A DNA stretch of 64,000 nt from contig NC_062217.1 of the NCBI RefSeq assembly GCF_902686445.1, forward strand, positions 86,547,758 to 86,611,757. Reading direction: 5' to 3'. The notes beneath the pieces were generated by a model. It worked only from the letters and a program-made list of their open reading frames with translations. It was not told where the DNA came from and ran no database searches. The translations under genes and the position numbers were made by a program. This document shows, one piece after another, positions 32,738 through 43,240 of this stretch (the first letter of the stretch is position 1; every line of letters begins with the position of its first letter). The DNA is from Sciurus carolinensis (lineage: Eukaryota; Chordata; Mammalia; Rodentia; Sciuridae).

Positions 32738-33025
32738 CCTCAGTTTCCATGTGTGATTGGTTCCAGAATCCCCTGAGCATATAAAAACCCTGGATGCCCA
32801 GGTCCTTTCTATAAAATGGCATGATGTTTGCACAGAACCTTAGCACATCCTCCTATAAACTTAATCATCTCTAGATGACTTATAATACAATAAAAATAGT
32901 TGTTATACTATATTATTTAGAAATAATGACAAGAAAAATAGTCTATACATGTTTAGTATAAACACAGTTTTAAAAATATTTTTTTAACCCTTTGTTGTTT
33001 GAATCCACAGATACAGAGGACAGGA
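32738..33025 (+). mobile_element. MER2/Tigger-like DNA transposon inside ERVL
   Basis: 'gtgtgattggttccagaatc', 'ataaaatggcatgatgtttg', 'gttgttatactatattattt', 'aaataatgacaagaaaaata' and 'ttgaatccacagatacagag' match the MER2 pattern seen at 30164-30628. It splits the ERVL pol between RNase H and integrase. Confidence 0.8.
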
Positions 33026-33089
33026 CTTCTTTCCCCAGACTTCCCAACTTCCCAATTATGTTCCTGCCAAGATCCTGACTGTCCAGCAA

Positions 33090-33870
33090 AATCATTGGCT
33101 GCAACCTATGAATTGGTATATAATTGCACAACCGGTCATTTCTCCTTCTAAGCAAAATGAACAGCCCAATTTACTGCTTAAAGTTCTGTCCACTAGGAGT
33201 TCTGCCCACTGGTAGTTCCCACTGTCCTTTAGGGATGTCTCAGAAAGGCACTGTAATGCTGCAGCTGTCTGCTTTTTGGTATTGTCAGCATATTGTGCAG
33301 AAGCAGTTGCAAACCAGACCTGAGGCATCTCTATTATAGGAAACTCTCCATTAGGCCATATGTGCAGGCTGAGAGAGAGAAGGTAGTAGGAGGAGGAGTG
33401 GATATCATGAGCATCTGGGCTAGGTCTGCATGTAACTTTCTGGTGATCCAGGGTCAACTCAGATGCTATCTAGTATTTCCATATGATGATGGACTCTGCT
33501 GTTTATACACAACTTCATGGCTTAGTGGTTCAATAAACATGGTTCAGGATGGGAAACTCAGGTTATAAGGTAACTTGGTAGCCCATGGTTAAGCATTCAT
33601 TCTCAATTAAAACCCAATAGCAAGACAAAAATCGTTTAGCAAAAGGAGAGTACTTATCTACACAGAAAGTCAGGACTTTGCTTTCAAACACTCCAAGTGC
33701 ACTCTGTAATTCATATATAGGCATCTGACAAAAGCTCCAAACAACATCCCCATCCACCACTGACACTTCAAATACCGTTGGATCTATTGACTCATATAAC
33801 CTGGTGGCAAAACTTTTGGCACAGTAACCTGGACCTGTTGGAGAGTCTTCCCTTGCTCTAGTTTCCACTC
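33090..33870 (-). pseudogene. ERVL RNase H remnant
   Basis: The minus-strand open piece 33563-33868 (101 codons) holds 'DKYSPFAKRFLSCYWVL' followed by 'ECLTMGYQV', the conserved start of the ERVL/retroviral connection-RNase H region. The next piece (33092-33457) has 'SETSLKDSGNYQWAEL', matching the RNase H segment with its catalytic Glu ('QWAEL'). Stops and a frameshift separate them. Confidence 0.8.
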
Positions 33871-34745
33871 AAAATTAGAATATTTTTGGTTCACGTGGAA
33901 AATGAGCTGGAGTGGCACACCCAAATGAGGAAGGTGCTGCCTCCAACCTCCAGAGATCCACTTGGTGTTGTGTCTCTTTTTTGGTTATAAGAGGGACCAG
34001 GTGCAACAACTTACCCTTCACCTTAGAAGAGATATTTCTACATCCTCCACACTACTGGAGTCTGAGGTAAAAGGCCACTGAGTTTTTGTCAGATTTATTT
34101 CCCACTTCCTAACATATAAGTGTCTTATCAATAAATCTGAAATAGTTGTTACTTTTACTCCCTAGGTCCAATCAGCATAATATCACTAATGTAATAGGCC
34201 AATGTGATATCTTATAGTAAGGAAAGGTAACCAAGGTCTCTGTGAACTAACTTATAGGGTTGAAGAGGGAGTATGCCTCTGAGGTAGAATAGTGAAGCTC
34301 TATTGCTGGCCTTCCCATCTGGAATAACACTGCTTCTGATGTGCCTTATAAATAGATATGAAGAAAAAAGACATTTTCCAGATCAATAACTGAATGCTTG
34401 GTACCAGTTGTGTTTATTTTATAAAGCAATGAAACCACATCAAATACAGCAGGTGCAATTAGGGTCACCACCTGTTCAATAACCCATGGTAATTGTCTAA
34501 GATCTGTCTGTCTTCAGCACAGGTCATAGGGGTAAGGTGAATGGGGATGTGATGGGAATCACCACCCCGACATCTTTCAAGGCCTTGATGATGACACTAA
34601 TTTCTGAAATCCCTCCAGGAATGTGGTATTGTTTTTGGTTTATGATTTCTCTAGGTCAAAGCAGATCTTATGGCTTTTACTCAGCTTTTCCCACCATAAT
34701 AACCCTAACTCCACAGATCAGGGAACCAATCTGGGAATTCACTTG
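33871..34745 (-). pseudogene. ERVL reverse transcriptase remnant
   Basis: The minus strand carries the RT order from 34740 down: 'NSQIGSL', 'YHIPGGISEIS', then 'GVVIPITSPF' near 34560, and the catalytic box at about 34164-34195 as 'YISDIMLIGP', in which the first Asp of YxDD has become Ser. Frames are broken throughout. RT copies viral RNA to DNA. This copy cannot do so. Confidence 0.82.
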
Positions 34746-35760
34746 ATAAATATGTTTATTTGATAATGCATTCTGGAACAGAGGAAATTACCACAGAATG
34801 GGTTTGGGCCCACTGTGAGATAGAACTGAGCTAAAGCTCCACTGATCATCTGACCTCCAAAAGTTCCTACTCTGACTGGTGGACCACAGTAACAATTTGG
34901 GTGTCTTTTGGAATTAGAATCAATAGAGAGGCAGTGTTCAGTAATCCCCTCAAATTCTGACTATTTTTTTTCTCCAAAATACAGTTACTCTGGTAAAAGG
35001 ATAATGGTCCCGTAGGGGAAGGCTGGAAGAAAGTTTAACAACTGTATTAAATTTTGCCAGTGTGCCATGGATCTTCCTTGAGGGGACCTGGCCTTCCTTT
35101 CATTCATTGCATTCTGATCCATAAACTGACCAAGCCTGGGAATTGATTGAGGGTGCCCTGATTCTGTTTTTATGATTTGAGTTTGAATTTGTTCATTTGA
35201 CTTAGAACTTTTCTGCCTATACAGATCAAGTTAGATTTTAGTAGGTTTCCTATCTATTTCACCTGTAGGAGTACTGTGATTAGCCAGTCAACACCATGGG
35301 TCTCCCCAAATCATACCATTCTGGTTGTTATTTTGACTCTGATATCCATTTTGATAACTATAGCTACCTTGCCTCTATACCCCAGGAGCCAGTATTCATA
35401 TTGCACTTAGGTTTTCCAATTCTGTGGTAGTAATTTCCCTCTGTAATTTCCATCCAGTACAGAAGAACAATCACAGAGGCTTTCCTTACAAAGTTATTCT
35501 CAGAATCATGATGAAAGGCATGCCCTCTGGACCCTTCAGGGGTGAGTGAGCAATTCTTAAGTGACAAATCCACTCTAACATTTCAGTCTTCCTTAATCTT
35601 TGCATCTCTTCAGTCAGCGAAGGCCAATCTGGTATTTCAAGTTCTTTACTGTTGGCCACCACTGGGTCCCATGTTTTACCCAATCAATCAAACTGTTAAA
35701 GAGTTCTTTCTAATTCTTAGAGCTATAACATTTCATGTATAACCTCTGCTTAGTGGTTTC
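34746..35760 (-). pseudogene. ERVL gag/protease remnant
   Basis: Antisense of RT and in the expected upstream place. The minus-strand pieces 35486-35683 and 35364-35573 contain 'WDPVVANSKELEIPDWPSL' and 'YWMEITEGNYYHRIGK', similar in style to ERVL gag. The protease-like part near 34850-34980 is only inferred from position. No 5' LTR was found beyond 35760. Confidence 0.5.
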
Positions 35761-35814
35761 ATACCAATAAATGTGGCCTCATAACAACTTTATGTTCCTT
35801 CCATCCTTAGTCCA

Positions 35815-36080
35815 CACCCTGATTCTCATGGAATACATCCACAAGCTGAAGCAGATAAGGCTGGGAGGAAGGCCTTGGTGAACCAGACTGAAGTTGACAG
35901 GTGTAAGACCAAGGAAGCCAAGCATAGGAAGAGTACCTCCAGGCCCAAAAGGTAGAGGTCAACAAGACAATATCCAAGGAAGAAGAGGCCAAGAAATAGT
36001 TTCTCCTTTTGTGTCTGGATATAGTGGTCTTATGATTATATAGATCAATTACTGAAATAAAACAAGCCTTTATCAAAAAG
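35815..36080 (+). pseudogene. RPL19: RPL19 processed pseudogene, 5'-truncated
   Basis: From about 35823 the plus strand reads 'ILMEYIHKLK', then after a 1-base loss continues through 'KTKEAKHRKS' and a lysine-rich tail to 'EEEAKK'-like text and a stop near 35995. It goes on into what looks like the RPL19 3'UTR, with 'attactgaaataaaacaagc' (a polyadenylation-like AATAAA). RPL19 is a 196-residue 60S ribosomal protein. Only its last ~60 residues remain, with no introns, which is the mark of a reverse-transcribed copy. It lies beside the ERVL gag remnant. A stop inside the lysine-rich part and frameshifts make it non-coding. Confidence 0.85.
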
Positions 36081-36589
36081 AAGCAGTACAAGTAGCAGCA
36101 GCAGAAATTCAAACTGTGGTGTTAATTACTTTAAAATCTTTCCAGTGATTAGATAAGATCTGCCACTAGAATTCAATGATAATATTTTTTTGGTTTCAAT
36201 TAAATGTTGGTATTAAAAATACAACCCAGAACTCATGGTTCAGTATGAGTTGTGATACATAGAATCATCTTAAAGTGATGGGATATTGATAACTGAAAAG
36301 GCTTCTATCTTCAGAAAAATGATACATTGGGTTTAAGATACATCTTACTGTGTTTGGATCATGCTTGTTCAATTGTCATATTGGCATATCCCACATCTGT
36401 ACACAGAGTAATTTTCTTGATGATAAGAGAAAGAGATAAATAATCTATCACACCAAGAATAACAAATGGCAAAAAGTGGCAAAAATAAGTGAATGTGATA
36501 TATGTTCTAAAATAAGCTCTTTAACAGCAAAAAAGGAGAGAATACAAGAAAGAGAAGAAAGATACAATGTAGCAAGAGAATATTTCTGT
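36081..36589. other. Unassigned stretch
   Basis: A-rich remnant of the RPL19 copy tail (36075-36110), then AT-rich text with no recognised element. Confidence 0.4.
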
Positions 36590-36815
36590 AGTGGCCCACA
36601 GCTGTAATCCCAGCAACAGGAGAGGCTGAGGGAGGAGGATTGCAAGTTTGAGGCTGGCTTCAGCAATTTAGAGAGACCCTATCTCAATTTAAAATAAAAA
36701 CTGGCTTCAGCAATTTAGAGAGACCCTATCCCAAATTAAAATAAAAAGAGGTAGGGAGTATCTCAGTGGTAGAGTGTCCCAGGTCCTATCCTCAGTACTG
36801 GAAAAAAAAAAAAAA
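36590..36815 (+). mobile_element. MEN-type SINE with internal tandem duplication
   Basis: B1 ('cccacagctgtaatcccagc') and ID ('gaggtagggagtatctcagt'). The B1 3' end plus linker is present twice: 36654-36700 and 36701-36747, 47 bp each, with few differences. Confidence 0.88.
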
Positions 36816-36904
36816 GCTAAACAGAGTCCAAGACAGTTCATTTTTTGTCCCAACTTGACTGGGCTCAAGACTACCCGAATAGCTGACAAAACATTGTTTC
36901 TTGC

Positions 36905-37250
36905 CATATGTGGTGATTCATGCCTATAATTCCAAAGACTTGGGAGTCTGAGGCAGGAGGATCTCTCATGTTTGAGGGCAGCCTCTGCAACTTAACAAGA
37001 TCCTCAGCAATTTAGTGAGACCCTGTTTCAAAATTTAAAATGGGAGCTGAGGTTGTAGCTCAGTGGTAGACAGCTTGCCTCACCTGCGTGAGGCACTGGG
37101 TTCAATCCTCAGCACCACATGAATAAATAAAATAAAGGTATTGTGTCCATCTACAACTACAAATAAAAAAAAAATTAAATGGACTGGAGTAGATGTAGCT
37201 CAATGGTAAAGTACCCCTAATTTGATCCCCAGTACAAAACAAACAAACAA
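36905..37250 (+). mobile_element. MEN-type SINE split by a tailed ID
   Basis: B1 monomer 36905-37035 ('tatgtggtgattcatgccta') and ID monomer about 37184-37240 ('gtagatgtagctcaatggta'). A tailed ID (37047-37172) lies at the monomer junction. Confidence 0.85.
37047..37172 (+). mobile_element. ID SINE with long 3' tail, sense, nested
   Basis: 'gctgaggttgtagctcagtg', 'gggttcaatcctcagcacca', then tail 'ggtattgtgtccatctacaa'. Flanked by 'aaatttaaaatgg' and 'aaaaattaaatgg'-like sequence. Confidence 0.88.
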
Positions 37251-37694
37251 ACATTATTTCCTCATATGTCTGTGAGGGCATTTCTAGATAGATTAGCATT
37301 TGAGTTAGCAAACTAAGTAAAAAAGGTTCATCTTCAACAGTATGGGTAAATATTATTTAACCTATTGAGAGCTTGAACACAATAAAAAGATAGAGGAAGG
37401 ATGAATTCACTCACCCTCTTCTGAATCTGGGACATCTATCTTTTCCTGCCCAAGTACATCAGAGTGCCTGGCCTTTGGGCCTTCACATTCTGGGAAATAC
37501 ACTAGTGGCAACATAGGTTCTTAGGCCTTCAGTCTCAGACTGAGAGATGCACCTTGATTCTTAGGCCTTTCAGACTCATCTGAATTACATTATCACCTTT
37601 CCTGTTTCTCCAACTTGGAGTGGTATATTTCGTGACTTTTTACCCTGCATAATTGCATGAGCCAATTCCCATAATAAATCCCCTCTCTTCTACT

Positions 37695-37786
37695 TTTTTT
37701 TTTTTTTTTTTTTGCAGTGCTGGGATTGAACTCAGGGCCTTGTGCTTGCAGGTAAACACTCTACCAACTGAGCTACATCCCCAGCC
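37695..37786 (-). mobile_element. ID-type SINE, antisense
   Basis: Poly-T then inverted ID ('gcagtgctgggattgaactc', 'actgagctacatccccagcc'). Duplication 'cccctctcttctact' (37680-37694) and 'cccctctcatctact' (37787-37801), one mismatch. Confidence 0.93.
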
Positions 37787-38132
37787 CCCCTCTCATCTAC
37801 TTATCTATTATAAATTATTATAAATTAGATAGAGCAATAGATTCAATTGGTTCTTTTGTTCTGGAGAACCCTGACCTAATACAGAATTCTTTGGGCTGAA
37901 AAAAAAAGTATCCAGAAATTAACTCAAATCCGTAAGAAGAAATAAAGACCATCAGTAAAGAAAGTTACATAAGTAAATATAAAAGTCATTATAATTAAAT
38001 TTGTAGTGTGTAATGCCTCTTTGATTTCTTATATTATTTAAAGGTGAAAAGCATAAAAATAAATAGAAATCTGTCATTGGGCACACAATATATAAAGATT
38101 TAATTTGTGATGATAACAATATAAAATAGAGT

Positions 38133-38314
38133 GAACCAGGCATGGTGGTGCATGCCTATAATTCCAGAGACTAGGGAGGCTGAGGCAGGAGGATTGCAAG
38201 TTTGAGATCAGCCTCAGCAATGTTGCAAGAGCCAAAGCAACTTAGCAAGACTCTGTCTCAAAATAAAAACATAAAAAGGGCTGGGGATGTTGCTCAGTGG
38301 TTAATTGTCCCAGA

Positions 38315-38317
<3 letters not shown>
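38133..38317 (+). mobile_element. MEN-type SINE, sense
   Basis: B1 ('accaggcatggtggtgcatg'), an inserted 'gcaagagccaaagcaactta' and ID ('gggctggggatgttgctcag'). The end has been replaced by a TA repeat. 37886-38132 is unassigned. Confidence 0.85.

Positions 38318-38349
<32 letters not shown>
38318..38349. repeat. (TA)n microsatellite
   Basis: About 16 TA units at the tail of the preceding SINE. Confidence 0.95.
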
Positions 38350-38352
<3 letters not shown>

Positions 38353-38812
38353 CACACTGTATAGGAACAGAATTTTTGTACATTATTGAATCTAAGTTGG
38401 TATTAATTCAAGCTATATCGTTATAAATTAAGGCATTAATTATAATCCCCAGAATAACACTGGAAAATAAAATAAAATATACAGAAAGATAGATGAAAAG
38501 ATAACAAAATAGTATACTAGAAAATATCAATTAAACACAAAAATGAGACAGTAATAAGGAAACTGAGGGACAAAAATATGTCATATAGAAAAAAATAAAA
38601 TTGCATAAGTTTATCTTTCCTTATCATAATTATTACAAATGTAAATGGTTTAAACTTTCTAGTTAAAAAGCTGAGATTGGCAAAATGTATTTTTAAAAAA
38701 CATATACTGCCTATGAGACACTAATTTTAGCTCCAAAGACACAAATGAGTCAAAGGTGAATATATTGAAGAAGATATTCTATGTGATAGAAACCAAAAGA
38801 GAACTTGGGTAA
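38350..38812 (+). mobile_element. Old L1 fragment, sense, endonuclease region
   Basis: 'catatactgcctatgagaca', 'gctccaaagacacaaatgag' and 'gatagaaaccaaaagagaac' match the L1 endonuclease start. The copy continues at 41290 after the MaLR insertion. Confidence 0.6.
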
Positions 38813-39427
38813 CTTTCCTCATTATAATTTAATTGTCTCACATATTTGTTACAGAAAACTGACTAACAGAAAATTGATATCAAGAAGAAGGGTTGTTGCT
38901 GAGATGATGTGGAGTATCCTTTGGAATTAGTTTACAGGAGAAATTTGGAAATTTTTGGAGAAGACTAGATAAAACCTAGTTTGGTGTAAGTGGAACTCAA
39001 TAGGTGATTCAAGTGAATTCTTAAAAGACCAGAAAGGTGATAGAAATGCACACAATACAGGTGTTGCTAATGAAATTTGAGATGAAAACAAGTATTCTAT
39101 TAGAAGTTGGACTAGAGGCCACACATGTTACATTTTGATGAATAACTTAAACTTACTGAGTCCATGTCCTGAGGTCTTATGGGAAAAACGTCAGAGCTGA
39201 AAAGTGACAGATGAGTTTATCTGGTGGAGGAAATTTCAAGGCAGCACAACATGGGTATTACTGACTGCTTTGAGCCCAATTTATAGTGAGAATTAGGAGC
39301 AAGGAGGAACAGAACAGAAAGATTATAAAACTTATATTTTGTCCAGAAAATAAGCATATGCAAAGTTCTGGCCAAGGAGGATGCTGTTTTGGTAGCTAGT
39401 ACCATTAAAAAGAAGCCAAGGCCAGGC

Positions 39428-39650
39428 TCAGTGGTGTGCACTTACAGTAAACAGATACTCAGGAAGCTGAGGCAGGAGGATCATTTGATAGGCTACCCCC
39501 TCCCTGCAGTGCTAGGGATTGAACCCAGGGCCTATGTGCTTACAAGGCAAGAACTCTACCAACTGAGCTAAATCTCCAGCCCCAGAAGGATCATTTGAGT
39601 CAAGAAGTTTAAGACCAGTCAAGGCAACATAGTGAGACCCCCACCTCAAA
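39428..39650 (+). mobile_element. B1-type SINE split by an ID
   Basis: B1 halves at 39428-39488 ('agtggtgtgcacttacagta') and 39588-39650 ('gaccagtcaaggcaacatag'). The inserted ID is at 39489-39587. Confidence 0.82.
39489..39587 (-). mobile_element. ID-type SINE, antisense, nested in B1
   Basis: 'gcagtgctagggattgaacc' and 'actgagctaaatctccagcc'. Perfect 11-bp duplication 'ggatcatttga' at 39478-39488 and 39588-39598. The T-tail is short and interrupted by C. Confidence 0.92.
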
Positions 39651-40264
39651 ACAACAACAGTTGAAAAAGAAGATGTTGTCAAGCATTTTGCACTGTAGCA
39701 ATATGAAAGACACATGACTGTAGCCGTGATAGGCTCAAATGCAAATTTTCTTGTTTCCAAGGCAGATTTTTGAGATGAGAGCCCCAGGGCACCCTGTTTT
39801 GTTTTAGGGCACCTAGAGATTTTGTTTCCCATTGTTTCCAGTGATCATAGACACAGTTCACACTGAAGGCAGACCTTGACATGGTTTATGTGATATTGTT
39901 TTATGCAGAATTCAAGAGTTATGGGGTCACATAAGCTTCTATCAGTGTTTCAAAGGAAAGCCTCAGAGGCCAGGGAATTTGTAGCTACATGAGATTCCCT
40001 GCAGGCATCCCCTGATTCGGCAATGTATAGGGAAACTGAGAGTGAAGCCAAAGCTGCAGTGGAGACCTCAGAAAGTCAAAGAGGTCAGAAACACAGAACT
40101 CCTGCTGAGGGAAGCTGTAGGCAGTGAACAGAGCCAGCCCAAGAGAGTGTCTATTTAGTGATCAGGCTTCCCAAGCCTTTGGTAGTCCATATCTCACTAG
40201 TCTGCCCTGAATGCCATACAAGGAGAATTAGGAGTTAATATTTTCCCAAATGGGTTTCAGTCTT

Positions 40265-40398
40265 TTTTTTTTTAATATATTTTTAGTTGGCAATGGACCT
40301 TTATTTAATTTATTTCTTTGCAGTGCTGAGAATTAAACCCAATGTTTTGAACATGCTAGGCAAGAACTCTGCCACTGAACCACAGCCTCAGCCTGGCT
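40265..40398 (-). mobile_element. ID SINE with short 3' tail variant, antisense
   Basis: Tail 'agttggcaatggaccttta' and inverted ID ('gcagtgctgagaattaaacc'). Perfect 12-bp duplication 'ggtttcagtctt' at 40253-40264 and 40399-40410. Confidence 0.92.
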
Positions 40399-40501
40399 GG
40401 TTTCAGTCTTAATTTGATCTCATTGCTCTTTATTATTTCTATAGTCCTTCCTTTCAGAATAGGAATGTTTACCCTGTGCCATTGTATCTTGAAAGTATGT
40501 A

Positions 40502-40747
40502 GTTTGTTTGTTTGTTTGGTTTGCAGTACTGGAGATTGAACCCAAGGCCTAGTACCTGCAAGGCAAGTCAAGTGCTCTACCACTGAGCTACATTCCCTGC
40601 CTTTTTTATTTTATTTTGAGACAGGGTCTTGCTAAATTGTCCTGGCTGACCTTGAACTTGTGATCCTCCTCCCTCATCATCCTGAGTAACTGAAATTAAA
40701 GGTGTGTGTCATCACATCTGGCTTTTTTTTTTTTTTTTTTTTTTTTC
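40502..40747 (-). mobile_element. MEN-type SINE, antisense
   Basis: TTTG tail, inverted ID with a small duplication ('ggcaagtcaagtgctctacc'), inverted B1 ('gagacagggtcttgctaaat') and a terminal poly-T (40724-40747) that may be a second, tail-only event. Confidence 0.85.
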
Positions 40748-40912
40748 CCTTACAGAGGTCACAGTTGAGTTTACCTTGATTCTTAGAGGTGATGGTGAAT
40801 TTGTACTACTTAGCAATACTTAAACAGTTAAAATTTTAGGGACCCTTAGAGATGGACTAAATGCATTTTGCATCTTGAGGCAGTCATGAGCTTGTGGGTT
40901 CCAGGGCCAACA

Positions 40913-41284
40913 TGCTATGGTTTGAGTAAGTGTCCCCCAGAGGGTTGTGGCTTTATGCCCAGTCCATGTTGCTGTTGAGAGGTGGTAGAACCTTTAAGAG
41001 GTAAGACCTAGTAGGAGGTCTTCTGGTCACAGGGGAATGCCCTTGAAGTGATTTGTGCGACCCCAGCTCCTTTCTCTTCCATTTCTTCACATCCTGTCCA
41101 TGAGGTAAACAGAATTCCTCTGCCATGTGTTCCCACCATGATGTACTGCCTTATGACAAGCCCAAAAGCACCAGGACTGAAATTTCCAAAATCTTCACCA
41201 AAAAACAAAAAACAACTACAACAAAAACCTGTCCCTTCATAAGTTGACTTTTTCAGATTTTTGTTACAGTAACAGAAAGCTCAC
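40913..41284 (+). mobile_element. MaLR-type LTR, sense (3' LTR)
   Basis: Starts 'tgctatggtttgagtaagtg', passes 'ccatgatgtactgccttatg', has an A-rich insertion at 41200-41225 and ends 'gttacagtaacagaaagctc'. Fits the same LTR group as 11597-12036. Confidence 0.7.
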
Positions 41285-41289
41285 ATATA

Positions 41290-41825
41290 TTTAATGATGT
41301 AGGCCCACAAAAGCAAAAATCAACTGAAATGAATGGAGAAATAGAATTCTACAATAACAATTGGAGACAACAATTCATCACTTTAATTAATATAGAGAAT
41401 AATTACATAAGGAATTAATAAAGAAATAGAGGGCTTGAATAATACTATAAACCAAGGAGATCTAACAGATATACATAAAGCACTCTACAGGTAAGTATAA
41501 AGCACTGTACTCATATATAAAGCACTCTACAATAGCAGAATATATATTCTTCTCAAGTGCATATGAAACATTCTCCAGGATAGACCACGTTGTAGATTGC
41601 AAAACCAATCTCAATAAATCTGAGGGGTAAAAATCATAAAATTTTTTTTTCTCTGACAAGATGGATGAAACTAAAAATCAGTAACAGAGGGAAAAGCAGA
41701 AACTTCACAAGTCTTTGAAAATTAAACCTCACACTCAAACAACCAGTGAGTCAAAGAAGAAATCACAGGGAAAGAGGAAAAACTTTGAGATGCATGGAAA
41801 TGAAATGATTAGACTTGTTAGATTT
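41290..41825 (+). mobile_element. Old L1 fragment, sense, endonuclease to linker
   Basis: Continues from 38812: 'tttaattaatatagagaata', 'ttctcaagtgcatatgaaac', 'ccaggatagaccacgttgta', 'aatctcaataaatctgaggg'. A local 14-bp motif is repeated three times at 41475-41530. Confidence 0.6.
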
Positions 41826-42454
41826 TTATCATCTTTTCACCGTATTCTTTTCTATTTCACATATTTCTTCTCCTAGTCTTATTTTTTCTTTTCTACTACC
41901 TAATTTGAAAATAATTTGATAATCTAGTTCTTTCTTATACAAATACTTTAAGTTATAAGTGTTCATCTAAGTACTATTTTGTCCCAAAGATTTTGATATT
42001 TTAAGCTTTTATTATCCCTAAGTTCAGAGCACTTTTTACTTAGTTTTCTTGTGCTTTCTTCTATGATCTGTGAGATATTTATTCATAATTGTGCCATTTA
42101 ATTTTGAAGAAGTTGAGACTTTGGAGAGGGGTTCTATATACCTTAAGGTGAATGATTTCTAATGTAATAAATCATGCAGGAAACACAGTCTGCATGATTT
42201 CCCATTTTAAAAAATTCTCAAAGTTTATTTTATGACAATATAGTCTATCCTTATTAATTTTCTACTTGTCATTTTTGTGTATAGTTCTCTATAAATAACA
42301 AGTAGGTCAAGGTGACTCATAATGTTGTTAAGCCTTCTATATCATTACTCCTTCCCACAAAGTAAGGGAGCTTAAAATCTCCAAATATGATTGTGAATTT
42401 GTCTTTTATTAAGTTTTAAAATTTGGTTCTGGTTTTATTAAGTTTTTAAAATTT
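41826..42454 (-). mobile_element. Old L1 fragment, antisense, 5' half
   Basis: Inverted text such as 'tactattttgtcccaaagat', 'gtgctttcttctatgatctg' and 'tagtctatccttattaattt' is typical of an inverted old L1 5' half. No ORF. Confidence 0.5.
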
Positions 42455-42589
42455 ATTTTAAAAAATTTTAGTAGTAGATGGACACAATATCCTTATTTAT
42501 GTATTTATTTTTATGTGGTGCTGAAGGTTGAACCCAGTGCCTTGCATATGCTAGGCAAGTGCTCTGCCACTGAGCTACAGTCCCAGCCC
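42455..42589 (-). mobile_element. ID SINE with long 3' tail, antisense
   Basis: 'agtagtagatggacacaata' tail, then inverted ID ('gtggtgctgaaggttgaacc', 'actgagctacagtcccagcc'). Confidence 0.88.
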
Positions 42590-42745
42590 TATTTGCTGAT
42601 TGTTGAGTTTTCCAGTCTTTGTATATTTTGTAAAAAGCACATGTATTACAAATGTTTTCTCATGGGCTATAGATTGCTCCTTTATAAGTGATTTGTTGAT
42701 TGAAATTTTTTTAATCATTTTTTAAAATGATTTTAAAAATTGAAA
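42590..42745 (-). mobile_element. Old L1 fragment, antisense
   Basis: 'gttgagttttccagtctttg' and 'tttctcatgggctatagatt' look like an inverted ORF2 3' segment. Short. Confidence 0.4.
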
Positions 42746-43240
42746 GTTTAGTTTCCAAGTTATATTTGCACACCCATGTTCATAGAAGCATATTAGTGAT
42801 AGTCAAAAGGTAGAAGCAACTCAAATACCCACTGACAGATGAATGGAAAAATAAAATGTGATATAGACATACAATGGTATATTATTCAGCATTAGAATAT
42901 AAGATATTCTGACCTGGACTACGACATGAATAAATCTTTAAACATTATGCTAAGTGAAATAAACCAGTCACAAAAAGACAAATACTGCACAATTTCACTT
43001 AAGTGAAGTACCTAGAGTAGTCAAAAACAGAGACAGAAAGTAGAATGGTAGTTAACAAAGTCTAGGAGAAGGGAGAGAATGAGAAGTTCTTAGTTAATTC
43101 AATTTTGCTAAGTGAAAAGAGTTCTGGAGATTGCATATGACTGTGAATGTATTTAACACTACTTAACTGTCTTTTAAAATTTGGGTAAAATGATAAATTT
43201 TATATTATGTATATTTTACCAGATTAAATAGTTAAAAATG
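42746..43240 (+). mobile_element. Old L1 3' end, sense
   Basis: 'gcacacccatgttcatagaa', 'cccactgacagatgaatgga', 'gctaagtgaaataaaccagt' and 'gcacaatttcacttaagtga' give a typical old L1 ORF2 end and 3'UTR. Confidence 0.7.

Larger units (their letters stand above)
36828..37885 (+). mobile_element. MLT2-like LTR, sense, interrupted by SINEs
   Basis: Starts 'cagttcattttttgtcccaa' with 'cttgactgggctcaagacta'. LTR text resumes at 37250 ('atgtctgtgagggcatttct') and ends 'ctggagaaccctgacctaat' at 37885. A MEN SINE with a nested ID, and a second ID, are inside. Orientation is opposite to the ERVL at 29546-35760, so it is a separate solo LTR. Confidence 0.7.
38813..40912 (+). mobile_element. MaLR provirus internal region, sense
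   Basis: Begins with the end of an LTR ('tttgttacagaaaactgact' at 38849-38868), then 'aaattgatatcaagaagaag' and about 2 kb of non-coding text up to the 3' LTR at 40913. This layout (LTR end, short lead, internal, LTR) fits a MaLR element. Most of the 5' LTR is absent. SINEs interrupt it at 39428-39650, 40265-40398 and 40502-40747. Confidence 0.5.

Noticed and set aside
33124..33568. Plus-strand frames of 71 and 91 codons
   Set aside because: Shadows of the antisense ERVL RNase H remnant.
31000..35760. Functional retroviral genes
   Set aside because: Stops and frameshifts in every domain, a changed RT catalytic box, and a DNA transposon inside pol.
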